Shown piece after piece: positions 16,073 to 24,344 of a DNA stretch of 64,000 bases (position 1 is its first letter; each line of letters starts with the position of its first letter). Source of the stretch: Balneolaceae bacterium (GTDB taxonomy: Bacteria; Bacteroidota; Rhodothermia; Balneolales; Balneolaceae); assembly GCA_017643365.1 (NCBI GenBank), contig JAEPNO010000003.1, forward strand, positions 124,001-188,000. The letters run 5' to 3'. The notes beneath the pieces are model-generated. The model searched no databases and had not been told where the DNA came from. It worked only from the letters and a program-made list of their open reading frames with translations. Made by a program: the position numbers and the translations under genes.

Positions 16073-18262
16073 TTATTTACTTGTCATAATGAAAACGCCA
16101 TTCCAATCATCGCCCGGTGGATTAGCTTTCATCATTTGGCAACGTTCAATAAATATTTGAGATGGATTTTGCTGATGTGCCTCTATGGGCATTGATTTAT
16201 TGAAGTATACCAGCGCTTTATCCCACTCCTGATTGTAGTAGGCATCCATGCCTTGTTCATAAAAACCAATACAATCAAACAACTGTTGCTGAGCATCTGC
16301 ACGCAAAGCAGCTATCTCATACATGGTTACCGGCTTAGAACGACCTTTTACTACAATAGTATCCAATTTACGGAACAAGCAATCATCGCCATGTTTTTCA
16401 GCTTCTTCTTTTGTTGGCTCTGTTACCATTGTAAATACGTGATAGGCTTTAGCTCCACTTTCGCAACGAGCAGCAAGGTTTACATTATCGCCCATCATGG
16501 TGTAATTAAATCGCCTTTCGGATCCCATATTACCGGTAACCATTTCACCGGTATTCATCCCCATTCGATGTTGCATCTGATGTACGATATCCGGCCAAGT
16601 GCCATCCTTTTTCCACTTTACGCGTAATTCAGCGAGTTGCTTTTCCATTAACTGCGACGAAATACAAGCTCGTAAAGCATGGTCTTCGATAAAAACCGGA
16701 GCGCCAAAAAAGGCAACGATTGCATCCCCAATAAACTTGTCGAGTGTCCCGCCCTGATCGTTCAAAATATCGGTCATTGCCGTTAAATATTCGTTGATCA
16801 GCGTAACTAATTGTTTAGGTTCAAGCTTTTCTGAAAAGGTTGAAAATGACACGATATCACTAAAGAATGCCGTCATGTACGTGTCTTCTCCACCCAGTTT
16901 TGGCTCTTCGCCGGAATCAATCATTTGATCCACCAAAGTGGGAGATACATACGACGAAAACATCCCTTTAATTCTTCGTTTCTCACGCTGCTCGTTCAAA
17001 TACTCATAACCTATTGTGGCTACTTGTGCCAAAAACATGGTGATTAAAATGCTACTCACATTTACAAATAATTGAAGGCTTAAAAACAGGTAAATTGCTA
17101 ATCCGTAATAGCCTCCCATTCCTATCAGAGTAATAAGGAACCCCCAACCGGCTCCATAATTTTGATTCAAAAATGATACCAGAAATACGACTAGAAATGC
17201 ACCTAGTGCCATAAAAAAGAGTTGCGAAAATTCGCTCTGCTTGGTGATGTAATTTCCATCCAATATAGTTTGCAATGCATGAGCGTGGATTTCGTAACCG
17301 GGACGAGGAAAATCGCCGGAGGCAAAGGGTGTAGGATGGAAATCCTGCAAAACCGGCATCGTTGAGCCTACAATGATAATCTTATCCTTAAACACCTCAT
17401 CGTATAAAAGCCCTGCCTGAAAATCCGGATCGTCGAAAAGATTCATTTCAAAAGCCTCAGCTTCCATTACCGTGGTGTACTCAGGATCATCAATTACTTG
17501 CTCGTAGCTATAAATGGGAAATATTTCATCGGTTTCAGCCCCATAAAAATTGATGATAAACGAGTTCAGATTATCCCTTAGAATAGAATAATCGCCCACA
17601 TGGAAGTATGGATCGGTTGAGTTTGGGTCGAGTTTACTAACCAGCGAATCGGGGATATTATCAAACACTTTCAATCCTTCGATGCCCAACATAAAGTAGC
17701 TTTCGCCCAAATATTTGCGCCCGAAATTATAGGTACGCACATATCCATCGATGTGTGGGTTTGTACTTACCAAGCCAAATGGGTTTGGGCTATTCTCCCG
17801 AAGAATCCGAATCGGAAAAATTGGCTCGAGCTCGGTTCCGTCTTTACTTTCAATTCTTTCGATTTCGCCGGCAAGAATTACATTCCCGGCATCGGCAATT
17901 GCTTTTGCGAACAGTGTATCGTTTGAAAGATCAAACTCATCATTTTGGCTAAAAAGCACATCAAACAAAATTGCTTTAGCACCAGCACGGTTCAGGTTTT
18001 CTACTAATTTAGCGTGAACACTAGTAGGCCAAGGCCATTTTTCCGGTATTTCTGCATCTGCTTCTTCACTTATCGAAACCAACACGATAGGTGAATTTTC
18101 GGCTGAGATTGGCCCTCTGATTTCGAACATGTAATCACGAATCGAGAGCTCAACTTTGTTTACAACTTCGGTTATTGAAAGTAGAAACGACACAACTAAG
18201 CTTAGAACGGCGATAAGTATATACACCCAAAAAGGCCGTTTTTTACCCTTTGGCGCACTCAT
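16073..18262 (-). CDS. CHASE2-domain class III adenylate cyclase
   Basis: A 729-residue membrane cyclase. One N-terminal membrane helix (about 11-31), a CHASE2 sensor domain outside the inner membrane (about 35-330), three membrane helices, then the cytoplasmic class III cyclase domain (from about 450). The domain has FFSDIVSFS (metal Asp), DKFIGDAIVAFFG (second metal Asp plus the adenine-selecting Lys), and NYTMMGDNVNLAAR, with the Asp that favours ATP over GTP. A helical TPR-like tail follows. It is the last gene of a cluster with a barrel, a FecR protein and a secreted protein, 3 bases after the barrel gene. Likely product is cAMP, from an envelope cue. Confidence 0.92.
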   Translation of the reverse strand: MSAPKGKKRPFWVYILIAVLSLVVSFLLSITEVVNKVELSIRDYMFEIRGPISAENSPIVLVSISEEADAEIPEKWPWPTSVHAKLVENLNRAGAKAILFDVLFSQNDEFDLSNDTLFAKAIADAGNVILAGEIERIESKDGTELEPIFPIRILRENSPNPFGLVSTNPHIDGYVRTYNFGRKYLGESYFMLGIEGLKVFDNIPDSLVSKLDPNSTDPYFHVGDYSILRDNLNSFIINFYGAETDEIFPIYSYEQVIDDPEYTTVMEAEAFEMNLFDDPDFQAGLLYDEVFKDKIIIVGSTMPVLQDFHPTPFASGDFPRPGYEIHAHALQTILDGNYITKQSEFSQLFFMALGAFLVVFLVSFLNQNYGAGWGFLITLIGMGGYYGLAIYLFLSLQLFVNVSSILITMFLAQVATIGYEYLNEQREKRRIKGMFSSYVSPTLVDQMIDSGEEPKLGGEDTYMTAFFSDIVSFSTFSEKLEPKQLVTLINEYLTAMTDILNDQGGTLDKFIGDAIVAFFGAPVFIEDHALRACISSQLMEKQLAELRVKWKKDGTWPDIVHQMQHRMGMNTGEMVTGNMGSERRFNYTMMGDNVNLAARCESGAKAYHVFTMVTEPTKEEAEKHGDDCLFRKLDTIVVKGRSKPVTMYEIAALRADAQQQLFDCIGFYEQGMDAYYNQEWDKALVYFNKSMPIEAHQQNPSQIFIERCQMMKANPPGDDWNGVFIMTSK

Positions 18263-18265
18263 AAC

Positions 18266-21010
18266 TTAGAAACGATAAATGTATCGAAGTTGCATCAAGC
18301 GATCGTTTAAACCATTACTGCCTGATACATTCGTAAAGTTAGAATCAAAAATTAATGAGTGCTTTTCGCCAAGCTTATATTCTGCGCCGGCTAAAAATAC
18401 ATAGGTATTAAATTCAGAAACATTTCTGTTCGCACTTAAGGAGTAGTAGTCGTTGAGAAAACTTTCATCTTCAGTGTTTTCAATATCTAGCGTTCTGGAT
18501 TTGGATGTATTTGATGTATAGGCAACTCGTCCGTTAATTCTTAAGGCTCCATCAAACATGAAGTAGGTAGCACCGGCTGAGATTCCTAAAATTTCGATAT
18601 TTAATTGCCCCGCACCCGATTCTGTTTGGTTATAAGACACTCCGAGCTGAGTTCTCAATGGTGTTGAAGAGAATCGTGAAGCTAAATTAAATGAATACGC
18701 ACTGTTTTGAACATCACCAAAAGCGAACACTTCATCGGTGGTATTTAATGAGGCAAGCGAAATTGTTGCATCATGCACTGAGCTTGATAATTCAACTTGC
18801 TGAGTTATCGATACGTTTAAATTCAGCGTTTCATTTTTACGCGGAGTAGTCGTGGTTAAGGTATCACCGCGGTTTATGCGCACATTTTGCACTGCGGCAT
18901 TTTCAAATTCGGATGGCACTAACGGGTTAAAGCGTTCAATTCCATTATCTCTGTTTCGCAACCTAAAGCCCATGCTTATTCTTGGTAACGACTGGTTTAC
19001 CGGATACCAACTTAAGTTACTTCTGATGGAGGTTGTTACCGTAGTGGCTTCTTTTGTGTCGGTTACATTATCCGTTAGCCGTTCGTATCCTAGAGTTACA
19101 TATACCTGATTTTTAAACATTCTGAATCTATCAGATACGGTATACCCGGCGATATCCTTTCGGATGGTTGAATTTGCCAATGATACGAAATCAGGACCTA
19201 CCCATCGATACTGAATGCGAAATGTGTTTTTGGGATAGACCATTGCAAACTCAGAATTCGATCCTAAAATACTGGTTGGAAAATAGATTTCAGTCTCCGT
19301 AGAATCAGTACCTATTCCGGAAAGCCGTAGTGGTAGAACATTGATGTTTTCGTTAACGATAATCAATTGTGAAATATCTTGTAAGATATCCAAATCCTTT
19401 TGTTCTATATCTTCAAATCCTAGATCAGCGGCCTGATCAGCTGTTAATGGACCTCCGTAAATATCGTTATTTAAAGCACTGGCAACGGTTTCTGTTTGAA
19501 ATCGGATTCTATTTTTATCGAAAGCAAAACGAAAATCTACCCCTGCCACGATGTTTCCTTTTGGTCGGACACCACCGCCTTCAACTCGCAAAAAGTCGGG
19601 ATTTTCTCGTAGACGTTGCTGCCCAGCAACCGAAAGATTATTTAGTAAAAACCCCGGTTGTTGAAGCACATCGTTGTAATCAATTACATTGAAAATAGAA
19701 GTAGTATCATCTTCCACTTTCATAGCAGACACCCCTAATTGAATGTATCGTGGATTACCAAGAGCAACCCGAGCCCCAATAACATTTCTTTTAAAAGTTC
19801 CTCTTCCGCCGCTCTCAAAACCTAACGTGTAGGTTGTATCAACAACTTCAGTTTGAGTTGAATCTGTGTAAACAAATTCTTCATCAATCGTAGTATACAA
19901 GTTGGTGATTTCTCTACTTAACTCGCCATATAATACTTGCACATTGATATTTTCCCATAACAAGTGAAGTGATGTGTTAATCCCTTCAATACGACGGCCT
20001 GAAATTGTGAATTTACTTAGCTGTGGAAAAATATGGCCTGCTTCAAACTTCCACCATTTTCCTAAACTCAATTTTGCACTATATCTATTTTGTGGCTGCA
20101 ATCGAGCAGACTCCTGAGTAGTTAAATACCCACTAAAATTATATTTAAACTTGCCGATAGATCCATTAATTGACGATCGGCCGGAATAAGCATTATTGTT
20201 ATTCCCCGAAATGACTTGATTACGCGCTGTTAGTTGTAATCTACCATTTGGACGCAAACTTGGCCCCAATGATATTGCTTCTGATTGCCCCGGTCGCACA
20301 ATTCGAAAGTCCCACTCGGTTACAAATAACTCTTCCGTTTCAGTATGATATTCTAGCCTGATTTTATAATCGCCCCGATCTAAATCTTTAGGCACATACG
20401 AGATAAAATAATCACTTGTATCAGCAAAACTGGTAACATCCAGGTTATTCAAAAATAGTTTAAAATCTCCGGCGGGGATTACATTCACATCATAATAAAG
20501 GGCAATAGCGATGTATGCATCGGTTGGGGACAAACCATTGCCAGGTTTTGGAGAAAGAATAGTATAGTCGATTCCTTCAGCACGTTTCATACTGTCAACA
20601 ATAGGCGTTGCTTCAGAATCCTGTACTAATTCTACTTTAATTGGATTTTCGGCAGGAACATTGTCCGGGTAAAACACATCCTGACCTATACTATTTAAAC
20701 TTAATTGAAAATAATATTCAACTGCGCTTCCGCTCAATTCATCTGGGCCTAATGTTACTTCGAACATTCCATTCTGAAATTGAACATCTTTTTGAGCATA
20801 CCCCAAATCCCCTTCAGATCGAAAGAATAAATAAGCTTCTAAAATATCAGAAGGGTTAACACCCGGCACAAGAAACTCAAGTTGAGTGAGGCCATCAGCA
20901 TTGATGAGTGTAGGAGCTTGGTGCTGAACACTATACTGAGCATTCAGCTGACCTGATCCTATCAATACAACCGCAAATAATAAAGCTAATCTAGAACCCC
21001 CAGTATTCAT
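18266..21010 (-). CDS. Large outer-membrane beta-barrel protein with N-terminal Ig-like domains
   Basis: A 914-residue protein of no named family that I recognise. A signal peptide (about 1-24) is followed by two predicted Ig/E-set-like domains (about 28-130 and 150-245, for example GDYKIRLEYHTETEELFVTEW). From about 255 to the end come many alternating amphipathic strands ending in YIYRF, a terminal aromatic typical of outer-membrane barrels. It is encoded 3 bases before the CHASE2 cyclase, so the two must be co-translated. A sensor or anchor role at the outer membrane is an inference. Confidence 0.7.
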   Translation of the reverse strand: MNTGGSRLALLFAVVLIGSGQLNAQYSVQHQAPTLINADGLTQLEFLVPGVNPSDILEAYLFFRSEGDLGYAQKDVQFQNGMFEVTLGPDELSGSAVEYYFQLSLNSIGQDVFYPDNVPAENPIKVELVQDSEATPIVDSMKRAEGIDYTILSPKPGNGLSPTDAYIAIALYYDVNVIPAGDFKLFLNNLDVTSFADTSDYFISYVPKDLDRGDYKIRLEYHTETEELFVTEWDFRIVRPGQSEAISLGPSLRPNGRLQLTARNQVISGNNNNAYSGRSSINGSIGKFKYNFSGYLTTQESARLQPQNRYSAKLSLGKWWKFEAGHIFPQLSKFTISGRRIEGINTSLHLLWENINVQVLYGELSREITNLYTTIDEEFVYTDSTQTEVVDTTYTLGFESGGRGTFKRNVIGARVALGNPRYIQLGVSAMKVEDDTTSIFNVIDYNDVLQQPGFLLNNLSVAGQQRLRENPDFLRVEGGGVRPKGNIVAGVDFRFAFDKNRIRFQTETVASALNNDIYGGPLTADQAADLGFEDIEQKDLDILQDISQLIIVNENINVLPLRLSGIGTDSTETEIYFPTSILGSNSEFAMVYPKNTFRIQYRWVGPDFVSLANSTIRKDIAGYTVSDRFRMFKNQVYVTLGYERLTDNVTDTKEATTVTTSIRSNLSWYPVNQSLPRISMGFRLRNRDNGIERFNPLVPSEFENAAVQNVRINRGDTLTTTTPRKNETLNLNVSITQQVELSSSVHDATISLASLNTTDEVFAFGDVQNSAYSFNLASRFSSTPLRTQLGVSYNQTESGAGQLNIEILGISAGATYFMFDGALRINGRVAYTSNTSKSRTLDIENTEDESFLNDYYSLSANRNVSEFNTYVFLAGAEYKLGEKHSLIFDSNFTNVSGSNGLNDRLMQLRYIYRF

Positions 21011-21070
21011 ACAAAATTCTTTAACATGTAATAGCCTAACGTGTGTTGGAAATTCTAATAAAGAACGTTA

Positions 21071-21820
21071 TTAATTTCCTTTTTCGAAAATCGTAATTGG
21101 TACTTCCCGAATTTGCCCATTTACATCTCTAAATCTAATGATGATCGTTTTCTCGATCATGTCTTCATCTAAGGTTTCGTAGCCTTCTTGCAAATCTTCA
21201 ACTTCATCGGTTGTTAGTGTACCAGAATCAATTGAATTTCCTGTTTCATCAACTTCAGCGTACATCTGTTGAAATAATGATACCGTTTCTCCGGAATTAG
21301 TTGCTGTAACATCAACCTGCCCTTCCTCAACCCATACATACCCCTGAGCTGTAGAACCAAACCGGGTTCCTTTAACCGAAGCAAGTGAACGAGAAGTTGA
21401 TATTTCAAAAGTGCCTGAACCCTGGGGTTCGACTTCTAGAAATATTTCCCCTTTATCTAAATTAATCCTTCTAGTAGTATTTTTTGAGTTCGGCTGCTCC
21501 TGACCACGTACAATCAGCTGCGATTCAGGTTTCACTTTGGCAATGCTATTGTCCATAAACACAACCAATGCATATCCTTCAGTATTAGTCTCGAGTGTAT
21601 CTCCATGAAATAATTGCTCTCCTATATTTTCCTCTAAAGAGAGCACAATTGTTTCTTTATCAATCCCGGCTAATTCCACAGATGGCTTAAATCGGCGAAC
21701 TATTGCCAACGGTCTTTCTTGCGCATCAACTGGTTCCGGTATATAGAAATCGCTGGCAATCAAACTGCCAAGAACCACAAAAAGAATCAATGAAACTGCT
21801 ATTGATGTAATTTTATTCAT
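21071..21820 (-). CDS. FecR-domain periplasmic protein
   Basis: A 249-residue protein with an N-terminal signal-anchor (about 7-24) and a FecR-type beta-rich domain (about 68-175). Family features are GDTLETNTEGYALVVFMDNS, LDKGEIFLEVEP and SLASVKGTRFG. In the classic case FecR controls an ECF sigma factor, but no sigma factor lies near here. FecR domains next to CHASE2 cyclases are known in several phyla. It starts 11 bases after the upstream secreted-protein gene and is followed by 60 bases before the barrel gene. Confidence 0.82.
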   Translation of the reverse strand: MNKITSIAVSLILFVVLGSLIASDFYIPEPVDAQERPLAIVRRFKPSVELAGIDKETIVLSLEENIGEQLFHGDTLETNTEGYALVVFMDNSIAKVKPESQLIVRGQEQPNSKNTTRRINLDKGEIFLEVEPQGSGTFEISTSRSLASVKGTRFGSTAQGYVWVEEGQVDVTATNSGETVSLFQQMYAEVDETGNSIDSGTLTTDEVEDLQEGYETLDEDMIEKTIIIRFRDVNGQIREVPITIFEKGN

Positions 21821-21831
21821 GACTATTGTAC

Positions 21832-23037
21832 CTAATTATCACTTATTATTATATCCCCTTCTTCAAGCTTTTGCAGCAATTCTGTAAGCTTTTGAATTCC
21901 CGTAATACCGCTAAACACTTGTTGATCAATTTCAATGCTCTCAAAATAGAATCCATCACTCAACATAGTGTTATACTCTTCTTCACCAACTAATGTGATC
22001 AACGCATTGAGTGTTTCCTGATCTATTTCCTGTGTTGATACAGACGTCTCTGTGGAAGGATCAACTAAAGTAAAGTTCCAGATATCCGACACATATTCTT
22101 CGGAACCCAATGCAGTTTGTACCGTAGTTGAAACTTGCCAGAAATATTTTGCACCTGTTACAAGCGCCTGCGCGCCACTGGATGGATACTGTAAGTTGTT
22201 ACCTTCAACCAAAATATCTAGATGTTCAAATTCAAGAAAATTTGATCCCCCAGCCTCTGTACTTTTTGCACTTTCAATTAGAGACTCTGGACTATCTTGG
22301 CCATTATCGAACACAACTATTACACGATAAGTGTTATTGGCATCGCCTTCCCAACTTAACTGTGGATATTGATTCGTGATAGAAACATCCGACCCAACTT
22401 CATCGCCGGGGGTTTTTAAAAATATTGATAATTCATCCACTACTGCCCCAGATTCGCTACCACCTAATTCTACTGTAACACTTGCAAGCTCTTGTTTACC
22501 GCAAGCATTGGTAACTCTAAAAACTTTTGCGTTTATGGTGTAAATATCATTTGGTAAGGTTGTGCCGTCTAAACTTTCAAGAAAATCTTCACCTTCGGAG
22601 GTCAATCCTCCATCGAATTTCATTTGTTCTGTAACACCCGGTAGTTGTTCTTTATCAATATCGTTATTGGTTGCGTATACAACCTGTCGCGGATCCAGAG
22701 TAAAGGGATATGCAGCCTGTTGCGTTAACTCGGCGATCGTACCAACCTGACCGGCGCTTACCTTGAACTCGAAAAACAGATTTGTTAATATCTCATCTGT
22801 GTTATTCACCATCGTTCCGGAAACTAAAACAGGTCCTGAACCGCGGGTATCAATACCTAAACTTGTTAATCCTAATACTTGTGCATTTTCTAACACAGGG
22901 CTCAGATTTACTTCCAATGATAAGCTTCCTGGATCTATACAATCGCTCTGAGCGTGCACAGAATTATTCGGAACAAAGACGAATAAAAAAACTAACAACG
23001 AAGAGAAAACAGTACCCGATCTGAATATAGAAATCAT
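21832..23037 (-). CDS. Secreted protein of unknown function, first gene of the cyclase cluster
   Basis: A 401-residue exported protein. A signal peptide with VLFLFVFVPN core and HAQ cleavage site spans about 1-29. The body is rich in beta and loop regions and has two cysteines. It appears to hold Ig-like segments: a first around 35-130 (VLVSGTMVNNTDEILTNLFFEF) and a second around 200-320 (YPQLSWEGDANNTYRVIVVF). I do not recognise a family. Its place as the first gene of the FecR-barrel-CHASE2 cluster suggests an extracytoplasmic input or scaffold. Similarity to fibronectin-like domains was not tested. Confidence 0.6.
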   Translation of the reverse strand: MISIFRSGTVFSSLLVFLFVFVPNNSVHAQSDCIDPGSLSLEVNLSPVLENAQVLGLTSLGIDTRGSGPVLVSGTMVNNTDEILTNLFFEFKVSAGQVGTIAELTQQAAYPFTLDPRQVVYATNNDIDKEQLPGVTEQMKFDGGLTSEGEDFLESLDGTTLPNDIYTINAKVFRVTNACGKQELASVTVELGGSESGAVVDELSIFLKTPGDEVGSDVSITNQYPQLSWEGDANNTYRVIVVFDNGQDSPESLIESAKSTEAGGSNFLEFEHLDILVEGNNLQYPSSGAQALVTGAKYFWQVSTTVQTALGSEEYVSDIWNFTLVDPSTETSVSTQEIDQETLNALITLVGEEEYNTMLSDGFYFESIEIDQQVFSGITGIQKLTELLQKLEEGDIIISDN

Positions 23038-23112
23038 ATGACTCTCGTTTATTATAAGTGAGAAGTAAATATGATACGATGTTTTTTTACAAACAATTAG
23101 AATTATTCAAAC

Positions 23113-23147
23113 AAAAAAAGCCCTTATTAATAATAAATAAGGGCTTT
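23113..23147 (-). terminator. Intrinsic terminator of the tRNA-Ala gene
   Basis: On the minus strand, AAAGCCCTTATT pairs with AATAAGGGCTTT across a short A/T loop, followed by a run of seven T. It lies just downstream of the tRNA 3' end (23150). Strong stem and T-run make this a confident call. Confidence 0.85.
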
Positions 23148-23149
23148 CG

Positions 23150-23223
23150 TGGAGCTATGGGGATTCGAACCCCAGACCTTCGCGCTGCCAGCGCGACGCT
23201 CTAGCCAGCTGAGCTATAGCCCC
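23150..23223 (-). tRNA. tRNA-Ala (anticodon GGC)
   Basis: Cloverleaf read by hand. Acceptor GGGGCTA pairs with TAGCTCC, the D-arm is GCTC/GAGC, and the anticodon stem is TCGCG/CGCGA with loop CTGGCAG, giving anticodon GGC. The T-arm is CTGGGG/CCCCAT with TTCGAAT. The discriminator is A and CCA is not encoded, so it is added after transcription. A -7-like box TATATTTA lies upstream at 23245-23238. Confidence 0.95.
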
Positions 23224-23286
23224 AAAACAAAGAGTGCTAAATATAAACTCGTTTTAAAATTAATCCTAGTTTGTTTTTCTTTTTTG

Positions 23287-23317
23287 TTTGATAGAGAGCT
23301 TAGTATCACTATTTTCA
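23287..23317 (+). promoter_or_regulatory. Bacteroidota-type promoter of the OmpA-like gene
   Basis: TTTG at 23287-23290, 19-base spacer, then TATTTTCA at 23310-23317 (matches TAnnTT). The gene starts at 23373, giving a leader of about 50 bases that ends in AGGAG nine bases before the ATG. This is one of the few clear SD-like sites in the window, fitting a highly expressed outer-membrane lipoprotein. Confidence 0.55.
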
Positions 23318-23372
23318 CGATCAATAATTAAAAAACCTCATTCAAAACTAAAAGAATAGGAGTCCTCCTAAC

Positions 23373-24281
23373 ATGAAACGCACATTCCACCTTCTTTTTT
23401 TAGCTCTTTTCTTATCAGCTGGTGTTCTTACCCAGTATGGTTGTGGGTCTAGCGAGTCTACCCCTCCTGTACCAGTTGATACAGATGGCGACGGAATAAC
23501 TGACGACAGAGAAATCGAATTAGGGCTTGACCCGATGTCGGCTGATTTTGATAACGACGGCCTTACTGATGGCGAAGAAATCAACGAATACAATACCGAC
23601 CCAAAAAACGCAGACACTGATGGAGATGGCCTATCTGACGGTGATGAAGTAAATACTTACGGAACCGATCCAAATAATGCTGACTCTGATGGTGACGGCT
23701 TAAGTGATTACGACGAAATTATCACCTACAAAACTGATCCAAACGATGCCAATGGCGATGCTGATGGCGACGGTGTATCTGATGTAGATGAAATCAATCG
23801 CTACAATACCGACCCAACGAATGCAGATTCTGATGGCGATGGTTTTACCGATGGCCAAGAAATCGACATGGGAACCAATCCAAATAATGGTAGCGACCCA
23901 GTATTTGTAAGTGGCGATGACTTAGGAACGATCAACTTCAACTTCGACCGCTCTAACATCACCGACGAAGCAGCACAAGTTCTTGCTGATAACGTAGAAG
24001 TGCTAATGAACGCTCCTGCTTTCCGTGTACGTGTTGATGCTTACACCGATCACGTTGGTGGCGATCAATACAACTTACGCTTGAGCCTGCGCCGTGCAGC
24101 TTCTGTAGTTGATTTCTACAAGAGCAACGGTATTGCTGAAGACAGAATTGAATCTCGCGGATTAGGTAAAGCCCCTGTTGAGTGCTCTACTTCTGAAAAA
24201 GAGCCAAATGATGGTTGCGAGAAAAACAGACGCGCTGAGTCTAACCCTATCAGCACTTTGAAGTATTCTCCGGATATGTAA
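23373..24281 (+). CDS. OmpA-family lipoprotein with thrombospondin type 3 repeats
   Basis: A 302-residue outer-membrane protein. The signal sequence ends at Cys24 (TQYGC), an atypical lipobox but probably a lipid site. Residues about 37-170 hold six Asp-rich calcium-binding repeats of the form DTDGDGLSDGDEVNTYGTDP. The C-terminal OmpA domain (about 183-295) has the peptidoglycan-binding pattern NFDRSNIT and DAYTDHVGGDQYNLRLSLRRA. By family knowledge it anchors the outer membrane to the wall, with a calcium-stiffened spacer. It is well bounded by a promoter and a strong terminator. Confidence 0.9.
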   Translation: MKRTFHLLFLALFLSAGVLTQYGCGSSESTPPVPVDTDGDGITDDREIELGLDPMSADFDNDGLTDGEEINEYNTDPKNADTDGDGLSDGDEVNTYGTDPNNADSDGDGLSDYDEIITYKTDPNDANGDADGDGVSDVDEINRYNTDPTNADSDGDGFTDGQEIDMGTNPNNGSDPVFVSGDDLGTINFNFDRSNITDEAAQVLADNVEVLMNAPAFRVRVDAYTDHVGGDQYNLRLSLRRAASVVDFYKSNGIAEDRIESRGLGKAPVECSTSEKEPNDGCEKNRRAESNPISTLKYSPDM

Positions 24282-24306
24282 TCCCTGATACTTAGAAAAG
24301 ATTTAA

Positions 24307-24338
24307 AACCAGCTCAGTTTGACTGAGCTGGTTTTTTT
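24307..24338. terminator. Bidirectional intrinsic terminator between the OmpA-like and DUF5686 genes
   Basis: AACCAGCTCAGT pairs with ACTGAGCTGGTT (12 bp, loop TTG), followed by seven T on the plus strand. Forward A residues (24305-24308) give a shorter T-run for the minus strand, so it can also end the convergent DUF5686 transcript that stops at 24345. Confidence 0.85.
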
Positions 24339-24344
24339 ATGCCC

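Noticed and set aside
23149..23331. Plus-strand frame across the tRNA-Ala gene
   Set aside because: The protein start comes from the antisense of a tRNA, a common false gene call.
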